NCBI GenBank assembly: GCA_017478225.1
Contig: JAFVDX010000010.1
Coordinates: 1-64,000, forward strand
Source: Paludibacteraceae bacterium
Lineage (GTDB): Bacteria; Bacteroidota; Bacteroidia; Bacteroidales; Paludibacteraceae
Direction: 5' to 3'
DNA: 64,000 nucleotides
Part shown: positions 26,632 to 36,000 of the stretch, piece after piece
Layout: each line of letters starts with the position of its first letter
How positions within the stretch are numbered: position 1 is the first letter of the stretch
Made by a program: the position numbers and the translations under genes
The notes under the pieces: generated by a model
Seen by the model: only the letters and a program-made list of their open reading frames with translations
What the model was told of the DNA's origin: nothing
Database searches by the model: none

Positions 26632-26954
26632 TATCAACTATTCAAACAACTTTTCTACTTTATCATATTAAAATTTATGTAATTTCAGAATTGCACTCCA
26701 AATTTACATAGAATTTATTATATGCGCAAATATATGCTAACTGCTATTTAACTAAAGGTTCCTACTTCTAATGAAGACATTAAATCGCAGGCAAGGACGC
26801 TCGCGCTTATGTCAGCATATTTTTCGCGAGCCTTTATTTCGGTGCTCGCCCACTCGCACCTCTTTTAAGGCTCGCGTTTTTTATTTGTTGTACTTATTTT
26901 TTTATTTTTTCTTTTTACGCCACGGAAATGAAGAGGAATGGCTCAAGTGTTAAA
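26632..26954. other. Non-coding structured stretch between kbl and the SUMF1-fold gene
   Basis: No convincing coding region. The left part is AT-rich; a degenerate copy of the leader motif found at 28004 and 29939 begins at 26751. From about 26780 the base composition changes sharply to GC-rich with four GCTCGC or GCGAGC elements (26799, 26826, 26844, 26870), forming the nested hairpin listed separately. A T-rich run fills 26877-26920. A small RNA could be encoded here. Confidence 0.45.
26825..26882 (+). terminator. Nested GC-rich hairpin with T-tract; terminator or structured RNA end
   Basis: Outer stem CGCGAGCCTT (26825-26834) with AAGGCTCGCG (26867-26876), 10 bp perfect. Inner stem GGTGC (26841-26845) with GCACC (26856-26860). 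Six T follow (26877-26882), so on the plus strand it is a good intrinsic terminator. An upstream GCTCGCG (26799-26805) can pair with CGCGAGC (26825-26831) instead, which would break the terminator stem. No plus-strand gene lies close upstream, so what it terminates is unclear. Confidence 0.6.
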
Positions 26955-27980
26955 CTAAAGAAGAACCAAGCGCAGGCCGAGATCGCTGTCGCGGTTGCCA
27001 GGCGAGAAGTCGTAGCGGCTCGATACGCGACAGCTCCTCGCGCGGCTGAACCAACTACCGCCACGGAACACACGGTCAGAGCCAGAGGCAGCACCAATGG
27101 GGTTGGTCTGAGAGCCGCCTGTATAAATACCAACCCAATCCTGGCACCACTCCCATACATTTCCTGTCATATCATACAGACCCAACTCATTGGCTGACTT
27201 CTTACCTACAGGGTGAGTTCTACTGCCCGAATTGTCTGTGTACCAAGCGACACTGCCTATATTGTTGCTACCTGCATATTTATAATGACCACTCTTCTTA
27301 CCACCACGAGCAGCATATTCCCATTGTGCCTCGGTGGGCAAACTAAAACGCTTGCCACCAAGTTCTGACGACAACATATTATTCAGTCTCCTGATAAAAT
27401 CCTGACAATCGTTCCAACTTACTCGTTCTACAGGATAATTATCACCCTTTTTAAAATAACTTGGATTACTACCCATCACCGCACGCCACAAACCTTGTGT
27501 TACCTCTGTCTGACCAATAAAGTAATCAGACAAAGTAACCTGATGAGATGGAGATTCCAAACTAAAACAATCACCACCCTGCTCACTTGTGCAACCCATC
27601 GTGAAACTGCCACCTTCTACCATCTGCATCTTGAAACTAACACCACCAACTGTGAAGGTGAGCGTTCCGCCTGAGGGTACAACCTTAAACACCACTTGGT
27701 CACTGACCAACTGCTCCATCTCGTCAAGCGGCGACCAAAGCAGTTTCTTATAACCCGCACTTATATTTTTTCCTACATCGCCCGATACTGCTCTTAGCGG
27801 CGCGCTATATGTTCTGCCGCCATCGGTGCTAACATACAAATATATATCCGCCTGTTTGTCGAGCGAATAAGTTACCTCCACCTGCTTTCCCACCTGCTCA
27901 AACTGCACATTACTTACTCTTTGCGCAATAACCGACACAAAAGCGAACAATACACAAAGCGAAACAATATATTTTTTCAT
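26955..27980 (-). CDS. Secreted SUMF1/FGE-fold (C-type lectin) protein with DGR-like variable C-terminus
   Basis: A 341-residue exported protein with a signal peptide (cleavage near residue 19) and a beta-sandwich N-terminal domain (residues 21-100, with YLYVSTDGGRTYS). The SUMF1/formylglycine-generating fold spans 110-341: VEGGSFTMG, QTEVTQGLW, YPVERVSWNDCQDF, LPTEAQWEYAARGG, GLYDMTGNVWEWCQDW, DRVFRGGSW. It keeps one of the two catalytic cysteines (Cys317); the other aligns with Ser312, so it is probably a binding or structural protein, not an oxidase. GldJ/GldK-like relatives in gliding and T9SS use this fold structurally. The last 30 codons are GC-rich and built of NNC codons (see findings). 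It shares an upstream motif with the caspase gene. Confidence 0.83.
   Translation of the reverse strand: MKKYIVSLCVLFAFVSVIAQRVSNVQFEQVGKQVEVTYSLDKQADIYLYVSTDGGRTYSAPLRAVSGDVGKNISAGYKKLLWSPLDEMEQLVSDQVVFKVVPSGGTLTFTVGGVSFKMQMVEGGSFTMGCTSEQGGDCFSLESPSHQVTLSDYFIGQTEVTQGLWRAVMGSNPSYFKKGDNYPVERVSWNDCQDFIRRLNNMLSSELGGKRFSLPTEAQWEYAARGGKKSGHYKYAGSNNIGSVAWYTDNSGSRTHPVGKKSANELGLYDMTGNVWEWCQDWVGIYTGGSQTNPIGAASGSDRVFRGGSWFSRARSCRVSSRYDFSPGNRDSDLGLRLVLL
26964..27053 (-). other. Candidate DGR-type variable region at the 3' end of the SUMF1-fold gene
   Basis: Codons 310-339. By hand count 59 of 90 bases are G or C, far above the surrounding DNA. At positions that are Asn in the common form of this motif, the codons are TTC AGC CGC (311-313), AGC (316), AGC (321), TAC GAC TTC (323-325) and GAC AGC GAT (331-333). 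All can derive from AAC or AAT by changing only adenines, the mark of retroelement mutagenesis. No reverse transcriptase or template repeat is seen in the window, so this is a candidate only. Confidence 0.45.
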
Positions 27981-28003
27981 AACCGAATCTTTTTATTAAT
28001 TTA

Positions 28004-28027
28004 ACTAAAGTTTCCCATATCAGATAA
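28004..28027 (-). repeat. Shared leader motif, copy upstream of the SUMF1-fold gene
   Basis: Plus-strand ACTAAAGTTTCCCAT followed by ATCAGATAA. It matches the 24-base element at 29939-29962 at 22 of 24 positions and lies 23 bases upstream of the start codon at 27980. Confidence 0.7.
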
Positions 28028-28110
28028 ACAATGAATTGTATTTATTGGTTATCTACTAATTTTACTAATTAAACGAAAAACTGCGTTTTTCTTGTGTTTG
28101 GTCAAAAAGT

Positions 28111-28170
28111 ACCCAAAATTACTAAAAATTATCAACAATTACCGACAAATACCAACAAATATCAACAATT
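28111..28170. repeat. Six tandem 10-bp repeats between the caspase and SUMF1-fold genes
   Basis: Units read ACCCAAAATT, ACTAAAAATT, ATCAACAATT, ACCGACAAAT, ACCAACAAAT and ATCAACAATT, with no gaps. The period is close to one DNA helical turn. They lie in the 259-base gap between the two genes. Confidence 0.85.
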
Positions 28171-28239
28171 GGATTTTCATATTCTCTTATGTAGGAAAGT
28201 TTAGTTATTAACTGAAAAATATGAGTTCTTACAAACCAT

Positions 28240-29925
28240 TTATTTCAGAGTCCATGTTTTCCAATCGTCGTTATTGCCGCCATACATTGTAGTTGGTGTC
28301 TGATTCTGATTATTCTCGTCAAAACTGCTTTGCCTTACCCTTTCATATAGGTCGGTCCATAGTGTTTCGTACGACACATCTCCCTGGGTTTCCTGCATTA
28401 TTTTGAGCAACCAATATGTAAACATACCATGTTGCTGCTGTTTGTAGAATCCTGCGGTCTGATTGCCTGTGGCAGCGGAAAACACCAGCGTCTTGCCTTT
28501 AGGGTAATTGGCGGGTGCCATCACCTTAATGCCTTTGCCTTGAGTAATCATATCACCATCTCGCCTCGCTCCACTAAAACAAGCGTCTAAAAACACTGTG
28601 ACAGGTTTGTTGGTTTTGCCTAACTCAGCATATAACTCATCAACAGAATAAGCCGTTCGCATGTTCTGACCGTTGTTTTCTACAGGAAGCAAATATGCCT
28701 TGCGCGATTTGTCGTCGGGATTGCCATCGTGCTGCCCATGACCTGAATAATAAACTATAGCCTTCTCTGTGTTGCCAAGAGCAAGGGCGTTCTTAAGCCA
28801 ATCTATCTGATCCAAGAAATCACTGAACGAAGCGTTTTTGATAAAATGAATATGCTTATCGTTGTTGATGCCTAAGGTTTGCTTGCAGTATTGCCGGAAC
28901 ACCTCGCCGTCACGCAAGGCATAAGGCACATCTGCCACTTCCTGACTCTTGTAGTTCTCGTTGGCTATAATCAGGACATAAGTATTATCGTTTATTGTTT
29001 TGGACTGAGGTATATTTTTGTCCACATCCGAGCCTATACTTACTTTCGTAAAGTCCGTCTTATTTTGTTCTACCACATTTTCGTTGACAACTATAGTATG
29101 TTTTGCCATTTCTTGGTTCAAGGGCAACTCTATGGTTTTGTTTTCTGCATACTTACCATACTTCTCTTTTAAGCGAATCTGAATAGGTATAGTAGAAGAG
29201 GCATAATTGGTAGGTACTATGATTTTATATGTAAGCATCTGCGCTTTACCGCCTTCCAAAGAGCCATATTGCGTCTTTTGATTGCCGGAAAGCAGATACA
29301 CGCCCTGCGGGATTTCCACATCCACAGTCACCTGCTCAGCCCTACCTGTCCGCATATTCTGAACAGCCACTTGCAAATCGAAAGGTGTGTTTTTCTGCAA
29401 CGAGCCGGCCGAACTAAGTGCATAATCGGCAACCTTAATCAATGGAGCATCAAAGGCTTTGGTATGTACAGCCAAATCAAAAGGCGCGATATCAAAGCCC
29501 ATAGGTTCTTTGACAGATATAGTAAGAGTTACCTCACCATCGGTAGTTAACATATTGGCTCTGATAGGAATAATCACTCTCTGAGTTGCACCTACTGCAA
29601 TTTGAGGCAGCCGCTTTTGCTCAGTTGTAATACCACTTGTAGAACCACGGAGTTCTACTTTTGCTATACAACCTTGAGCATCGCCTATGCCGCTGTTTTT
29701 TATGTCGAACATCACATTACATACCTCACCCGCGTCAATGGCATTGTTGCCGTTATTATCAGAAAACTGAACCGAGCCTTGTACAACTGACAATATAGGC
29801 GGTTTTACTTCCTTGACTATATTCAAACTGCCCACTTTAGACACTCCCTCTTGAGCATTAAGTACAGAAGCCACTACTACAAAAGCGAGCAAAAGAAAAA
29901 TTCTTGATTTAACTAAACTTCTCAT
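28240..29925 (-). CDS. Secreted caspase-fold (peptidase C14) protein with N-terminal adhesion-like domains
   Basis: A 561-residue exported protein: signal peptide (cleavage near residue 24), two CARDB-like beta-sandwich domains (about 45-160 and 165-275), a linker, then a caspase-like peptidase domain (about 313-561). The catalytic dyad is intact: His396 in VYYSGHGQHD and Cys449 in TVFLDACFSG. The domain opens with YVLIIANENYKSQEVADVPYALRDGEVF, typical of metacaspase-type C14 proteins. It would cleave after basic or acidic residues outside the cytoplasm; the target is unknown. Own promoter at 29982-30012 and a leader motif shared with the downstream SUMF1-fold gene suggest joint control. Confidence 0.86.
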   Translation of the reverse strand: MRSLVKSRIFLLLAFVVVASVLNAQEGVSKVGSLNIVKEVKPPILSVVQGSVQFSDNNGNNAIDAGEVCNVMFDIKNSGIGDAQGCIAKVELRGSTSGITTEQKRLPQIAVGATQRVIIPIRANMLTTDGEVTLTISVKEPMGFDIAPFDLAVHTKAFDAPLIKVADYALSSAGSLQKNTPFDLQVAVQNMRTGRAEQVTVDVEIPQGVYLLSGNQKTQYGSLEGGKAQMLTYKIIVPTNYASSTIPIQIRLKEKYGKYAENKTIELPLNQEMAKHTIVVNENVVEQNKTDFTKVSIGSDVDKNIPQSKTINDNTYVLIIANENYKSQEVADVPYALRDGEVFRQYCKQTLGINNDKHIHFIKNASFSDFLDQIDWLKNALALGNTEKAIVYYSGHGQHDGNPDDKSRKAYLLPVENNGQNMRTAYSVDELYAELGKTNKPVTVFLDACFSGARRDGDMITQGKGIKVMAPANYPKGKTLVFSAATGNQTAGFYKQQQHGMFTYWLLKIMQETQGDVSYETLWTDLYERVRQSSFDENNQNQTPTTMYGGNNDDWKTWTLK

Positions 29926-29938
29926 AGTTATAGTATTT

Positions 29939-29962
29939 ACTAAAGTTTTCCTTATCAGATAA
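29939..29962 (-). repeat. Shared leader motif, copy upstream of the caspase-fold gene
   Basis: Plus-strand ACTAAAGTTTTCCTT followed by ATCAGATAA, 13 bases upstream of the start codon at 29925 and inside the predicted 5' leader (transcription start near 29976). Matches 28004-28027 at 22 of 24 positions. Confidence 0.7.
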
Positions 29963-29981
29963 TCAGCAAATAAGCATGTGG

Positions 29982-30012
29982 CAAAGTTAGTAATTATTTG
30001 TATATTGGCAAA
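29982..30012 (-). promoter_or_regulatory. Sigma-ABfr promoter for the caspase-fold gene
   Basis: On the minus strand, TTTG (30012-30009), a 19-base spacer and TAACTTTG (29989-29982). It lies just past the end of sprA. Confidence 0.7.
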
Positions 30013-30020
30013 TACAAATA

Positions 30021-33000
30021 TTATTGTCTTGTAAGCATAAGTTTGATGCTTACTCCGGCATTGTCTTGCTTGACCGGATAAGATGATGAAATCAAAGGAA
30101 TAGTAGATTGGTGCTCATAGAAAAGTTGCAGATTAACTTTTGACGATAGCACATAGTCGGCAGATATTTTCAAGCCCCACACTTTGTTGCCCGAAGAGGC
30201 TTGCGTAAGGTTTTCCTCTACTTTCCTGAGCAAGGTCTTCATGTCTTTGTACGACACATCGACAGCGAGTTTCAAGTCGTTCTTGATTTTGTTCTCTTTG
30301 TCGGACTTGAGTTTGATAATTATATCAAAGTCTTTGATTGTGTATCCCCAGCCTATGACGAACTCGTCGGTTGCACCTTCCATCAGTTGCACCGAATTGA
30401 CATTAAGAGTCAGGTTACGCTGTTTGCGATATTCGAACTTGGCTGTCATTGAGTTTTTCATTGCGAGGTTCAAGCCGATAAGCGGCGAGAATTGTTCGGT
30501 GATGCTTGCTGAGGAAATATCGTATGCTGACGAAGGCAGCGGCAGGTCGGTTTCTACATCTCTGACAAAACCCACTTGTTTGCCTTTGGCGCCTTGAGCC
30601 GGAACCCATGTAGAGAAACTGCTATACGAGCCAATGCTATATTTAGCCACATAGGCATGTGTGAGAGTAACCGAACGGAAGTGGTCTTTCATCCACGGCA
30701 GACGCCCTAAGCCATCGTAGGTGATTGACCAGTTAGGCAATATCTGCAAAATGCCTAAGATAGGATTGGTGGTAGCGGACTTTGAACTACGGCCTGTATA
30801 TGCAGCCAAGAAGGCAGGTACGAGCACATCGGCACTATTGCGGTCAACTCTACCTTTGGACTTATCGTAGGTCTGGCCTGCAGTGGCGGTGTTCTGAATA
30901 AAGCCTTGATTAGGATAAACGGCTCCATCGTACAGGCTCTGCACTCTGCCTTGCATGACATCTCTGAAATGCAAGAAGCGGTCGAACGACTTCGACGAGA
31001 AGTTGTCGTCGGCACTGCCTATACGGTCGAAGGCTGTGGCAAGGGCAACTGTGGTTATGTTGAACGAGCCGGTAAAAGTCTCTTGCGGATTGTCGTAGGT
31101 ATAAATAATCGACGACGAATTAGCCATATATCGCTTACCATTAACCTGAATCTTGAATCCTGGGAACGGCTCAAGAGTGATTTTGACATCAAAGTCGGTA
31201 GTATGTGCCCGAGTTGCAGGCTGGACGACAGTAGTGTCAGGCGAGAGCCATCCGTTGCGTTTAGCCTTATCAAGGAAATCGTCGGGTATGAAGCCAAAAG
31301 CATAATCAAATCCCGGAGCATAACGCCCGTCCATGCGTCTTTGACCCATAAAGCCTGCTTGCGGATAGAAGCCCGGAACAACAAGCGAATTGGTCTCGCG
31401 ATAGGTTACTTGCACCTTTCTTATCATCGTAAAGAAATAAGCAGTCAGGTCTCGTACTTTCTCCTGCGGAGTACGCTCATTGGGATCGCGAGTGGTTATG
31501 GTAATTGTAGCATTAGATATGTCTTTCTTAGAAGTCAAGGTAATCTTATCCTTACCTGCCGTCTTGTGTTTTACACTGATAGGTTTCCCCGCAGAATCAT
31601 TTACTTTAACCACAAGCAATTCGTTACCTAAATTATGACTTATCTCTACTGTTGAGTCCGCCTTCAGAGATATTGTCTGAGTATAGTTTTTAGGCCTGAA
31701 ACGCCTTTGTCCGTTTCTGCCGCTGTAGCGTTGTTTGAGTTCTTTCCAGTATTTTGATTTGCTGTATAAGTTTTCGAAATTGGTTGACCCATCCACTTGC
31801 CAAGTCTGCACCGAACTTATCACATTACCCATATCCACACTATTCTCATCGGTGGGGTTTACGGTCCTGTTCCAATTATATGTGGCATTATATGAGCCGT
31901 TGGCAGTAAGCCAATCAAGCGACTTGAAGCGATTGAATGGCACAGAATAAGTGCCTGTGAACACTTGTTGATAGGTATAGGGTGTACCCATAGTTTTCAG
32001 CGAACGAAGCACCGTGTCTTTCCATGCCAAATACTCGTCGTGTGTAAACTGAGCATAATCGCGTATGATTTCGGGGGTGTAATAACCCTCATCGATGGTG
32101 CTGTTCATAGCAGTTTGGAAAGTGAATTTGAGATTTTTAGTCAGGTCGTACTTGAAATCAAAATTCCTGTTCCACATCCAGTCTTTAGAGAAGGTTATAT
32201 CCTGCACAGAGCCTGTAGGTTCTTGGTTGAAGTCACGCATCTTAAGGTGAGAGAAACTTCGGCGCATGTCGGTAGAGAATCCCCAAGACTGAGGCAAATA
32301 ATAGATATTGAGTTCTTTTATCCACTTGAGGTCCTTCACTTTCTGACTATTCTTAAAGGGTTCCCATGGTTTAGGATTGAAGTTGTATTGATATGTAAAC
32401 GACCCTTTGTCCTCTTTGTTGAAATCACGCTCCAAGTCTGGTGTATGTTGGTTTTGCTCCATGCGCGAATAGGATATAGAGAAGTTGGCAGGATCATAAA
32501 ACATATCTTTCTTCTTAGAGTGTATATTTACTTTTGCATTGCTAACCGAGAAGTTGGTGGATGTATTGACGGTATTAGACATCTGCTTTACCGAATCTCT
32601 CTCGTGCTTGGTTTCAAAAGTAGCCAGATTGTCCTGCAACTCTATGTCGGTGTCAAGCGGATCGTACTTAGGTGCATTGGTATTGTTGCTATATGCCACA
32701 TACAGAGGTATCTGCAATTTGGCTTGTTCGGGGAAGAGTCGGCCTGCTTCCAAAGCCGCACTTACAGAGAACTGATACTGATTGTCCAAATTTCTATCAA
32801 GCACATTGCTTTCTATCGACCCGTATCCGGCGGTCTCCACTCTTCCTGCCACATTTACTTGTGCTATGTCGCTCACTGCGAGTGACACATTTGCCATTGC
32901 AGCCACACCGCCGTCTTCGTTGAATTGGGTCATACGGAGTTCGTTTACCCACACCTCGCCTGAGTGGTTGACATTGCCTTTGTTGCGAACACCAATCATG

Positions 33001-36000
33001 ATATTATCCACCTCACCAAGCGTAGGATTACCCATCACGGTGATACGATTCTTAGGCTTGCCCGAATCGTCATCGTATATAACATAAGGGATAGTGTTGC
33101 TAACCGAATTATTACCTTGTCGTTTGGCTTTGTTTCGCGCAAGTTTGGCTTTGGTGAGAGAACTAAATTCAAAATCAAACATATTCTCTCTTAACCATAC
33201 TTTCCATCGGTCTTGCTCATTGGAGTTGTTATAGAGTCCGGGCTCAGTAAGGTCAAGCGGAATTTCGTACTCATAATAGTTGTTTCTCATATCCGAGCCC
33301 AAACGGATAAAGACGGACAAATCGCCATTTCGCAGTTCAGGGTCTTCGGTCAATTGCTCAGCATGTACAAACATCTGCAGGCGCTTGTATTGTCGCATAT
33401 CATACGAGGTCTTCTTATACACTGCTCTTGCATCGGTCGGTTCCAAGTCGTGCACACGCATCACCATTGCCTGCTCGTTTTGTGCTATCAGTTGCACCTG
33501 ACCGGGGGTAGTCTGACGACTTACGCCAGGAGGCAATACATAATTGACAGGGGTACGAGAAGAGTTTTCTTCGATATTGAGTGCTTGTACATCCATTGAC
33601 CCTGTGGTTGAAGTAGCGACATTAGAGCCATGCGGATGCAAGTCTTTGGTGTACTGACGCCACTCGCCACGAACCAAATCCAATGTGGCAAACCTCAAAA
33701 AGGTTTCTTGGCTGAAATCAGTCATATACACACGCATAAACCTTATGGATTTGAAGTTGCGTATGGCACCTACTTTGGTATAGGCATTGGGGTCGCGAAC
33801 AGGAATCTTGAACTGATACCATGTTACTTGCTGAGTCTCACCATTTTTCAAGGTAACTGGCACCACCATCTTCTCTGTTATGTACTGCTGTCCCACTTCC
33901 ATCTTACCGGGCCTAAGGTCAACCTCATACTCAAAATACTTCTCATATTCCGACAAGGTGTTATCTCCGTTTATATCTTCTATATCAGGCGTCAGAGACG
34001 AAGCCGTGCCATAACTCTCTCGGCTGTTTTCTGTGTCAGGCGAGTTGCCTTCTGTACCATTATAATGTTTATATCGGTCAAGTACGGGCACTTCGTCACG
34101 ATCGTAGTCAGAGCCACGATAGTAGTGATAATTGTCGCCGGCGGGGTCGTTAAGAGGCGAGAACGGGTCGTCTTGCCATCTGGAAAGCACATCACCACTC
34201 ACTTTGTTGCGCAACTCTTGTACATACTCAGCATACGGACGAGTAGAAACGCCATTCAAAGTATATTCATATTCAAACTCCTGCTCAGTAGAAAGACCAT
34301 TCAATCCCACATCCTGACGCTGACGGGCACCTGCCTCGTTGGAGAAGGCTGCCACTGTAGATGTAGTCTTTGGAACACGCCCCCAAATGGTGTATTCCAT
34401 ATTCGCTTCCTCTGCTTCGTTTACAGGCAAACCATGCTCAAACGACTTCTTGCCGTCCTTCAATATGTCTTCAGATATATCGCCTAAGTCGAAATAAATC
34501 TTACCGCCCGACCATGTGGGGTCAGGGTTGGTCAGTAGCGGATCCATCAGCCAAAACTCGATATATTCTATATTAGAATTCTCAAAGTCGGTATTATCCA
34601 ACTTACGCATCATACCGCCCCAACGATTCTGAGGGTTGGTCAAGTTGCCGTCTGCGCCTATCTCTGAGGCAGCGATATTATACGCACCACGCTCCTGAGG
34701 ATAATAACTCAGGTTAAGAACGCTCAATCGAGTATCTTCGTTGGCAAGCACCTCGCGGTTAGGATAAATCTCCTGCTCATAAACTATACGGGTACGATGG
34801 TCAGACAAAGCACTCAAATCGCTACGGATATGTTGCGGAGTATTTGCTTGCGGATGACCAAATATCTGATCCACATTGAACCAAACCAAATGAGCACGAT
34901 TCTTTCCATAGTCTATCTTATTACTCATATTGGCCTCGGCGAATCGAGCAGGGGTGCTGGACAGATGCCAATAAGACGGGTAATGTACATCTATGTTTGT
35001 CTTAGTGCTTTCGAAGTCGTCGATATAAGCAGTACCTGCCTTACCTACATCACGCGTATGTCCGGGGATAAGTTGGGCAAACTCTGCACCTACCTGAATA
35101 GACGAAGGCTGCTCTGCTTTTATCCATGGGATAGCATTGATAGCATTGCTCAGCCACATGAATTCTTTTTTATAAGCCAAATTGAGTCCCCAAATAGTGT
35201 TGGCAAGCGGCTCTTGACCTGTAGATACCTTGGTGGTGAGCGGACGCTCGCGCATGTGCATGAGTGTGGCTCCTACTACAAAATCTTTGTTGAAGGCATA
35301 ATCCAAATGCAAACCATAAAGCGCCTTACGCTGCATAGAGAACATCGACTGATTCTCTAATTTCACATCCACCTTGGTCCCTGCATCCAAAATCGACTGA
35401 TTCAAGATAGTTACCGTACCCATTGTATAATCCACCGTATAGTCCACATTCTCCGTCAGCGTTGCTCCGCCCGCAGTAACCGTTACTGACCCGCGAGGGA
35501 TATTCATAGCATTAAGACGAATTTCGCTGCCAGACGAACCTTTGTATTTTCCGGATAGAGTAAATTTGTTTTTCTCCGACATCTCTTGTGCCACTACCAA
35601 AGTAGAGTCATACAACTCTTGAAATACATATTTGTCGGCAATGGCGGAGTTGTTGATTTGCTTTTTCAGGTGCGAACCGAAGGGCTCCAATACAGGAAAT
35701 ATGATTTTACCACCCGATGAAATGGCAGTATATCCTTCCACATAGTCGAATCTGCCATCAGGCGTTCTGTTTTGTTTGGAGTCAAGTCGGTCAAGAAGCA
35801 TCACTCGCAAAAGTTGCTTTCCCTTAATAGCGCCTTCGGGCAAGTATTGTAAGTCGGTACCCACAGAGTCGTTCCGATAAAAGATATTCATCTCAAACTT
35901 CTCTGATGACATTTGAGTAGCACCAATAGAATACACATTCTTCATCATCAGAGGCCATGTGCCATATTTGTCGTATTCTTGGGTAAGAGCGTCAAAACGA

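Noticed and set aside
26771..26953. A 60-residue plus-strand reading frame past kbl
   Set aside because: It runs through a GC-rich hairpin and a T-rich tract and has no recognisable domain or start context.
26955..27980. True formylglycine-generating enzyme
   Set aside because: One of the two catalytic cysteines is Ser312, no sulfatase gene is nearby, and the protein is secreted with a lectin-like end.
28193..28239. Small plus-strand gene after the inverted leader-like sequence (ATG at 28221)
   Set aside because: The frame is only 23 codons long and mostly overlaps the 3' end of the caspase gene.
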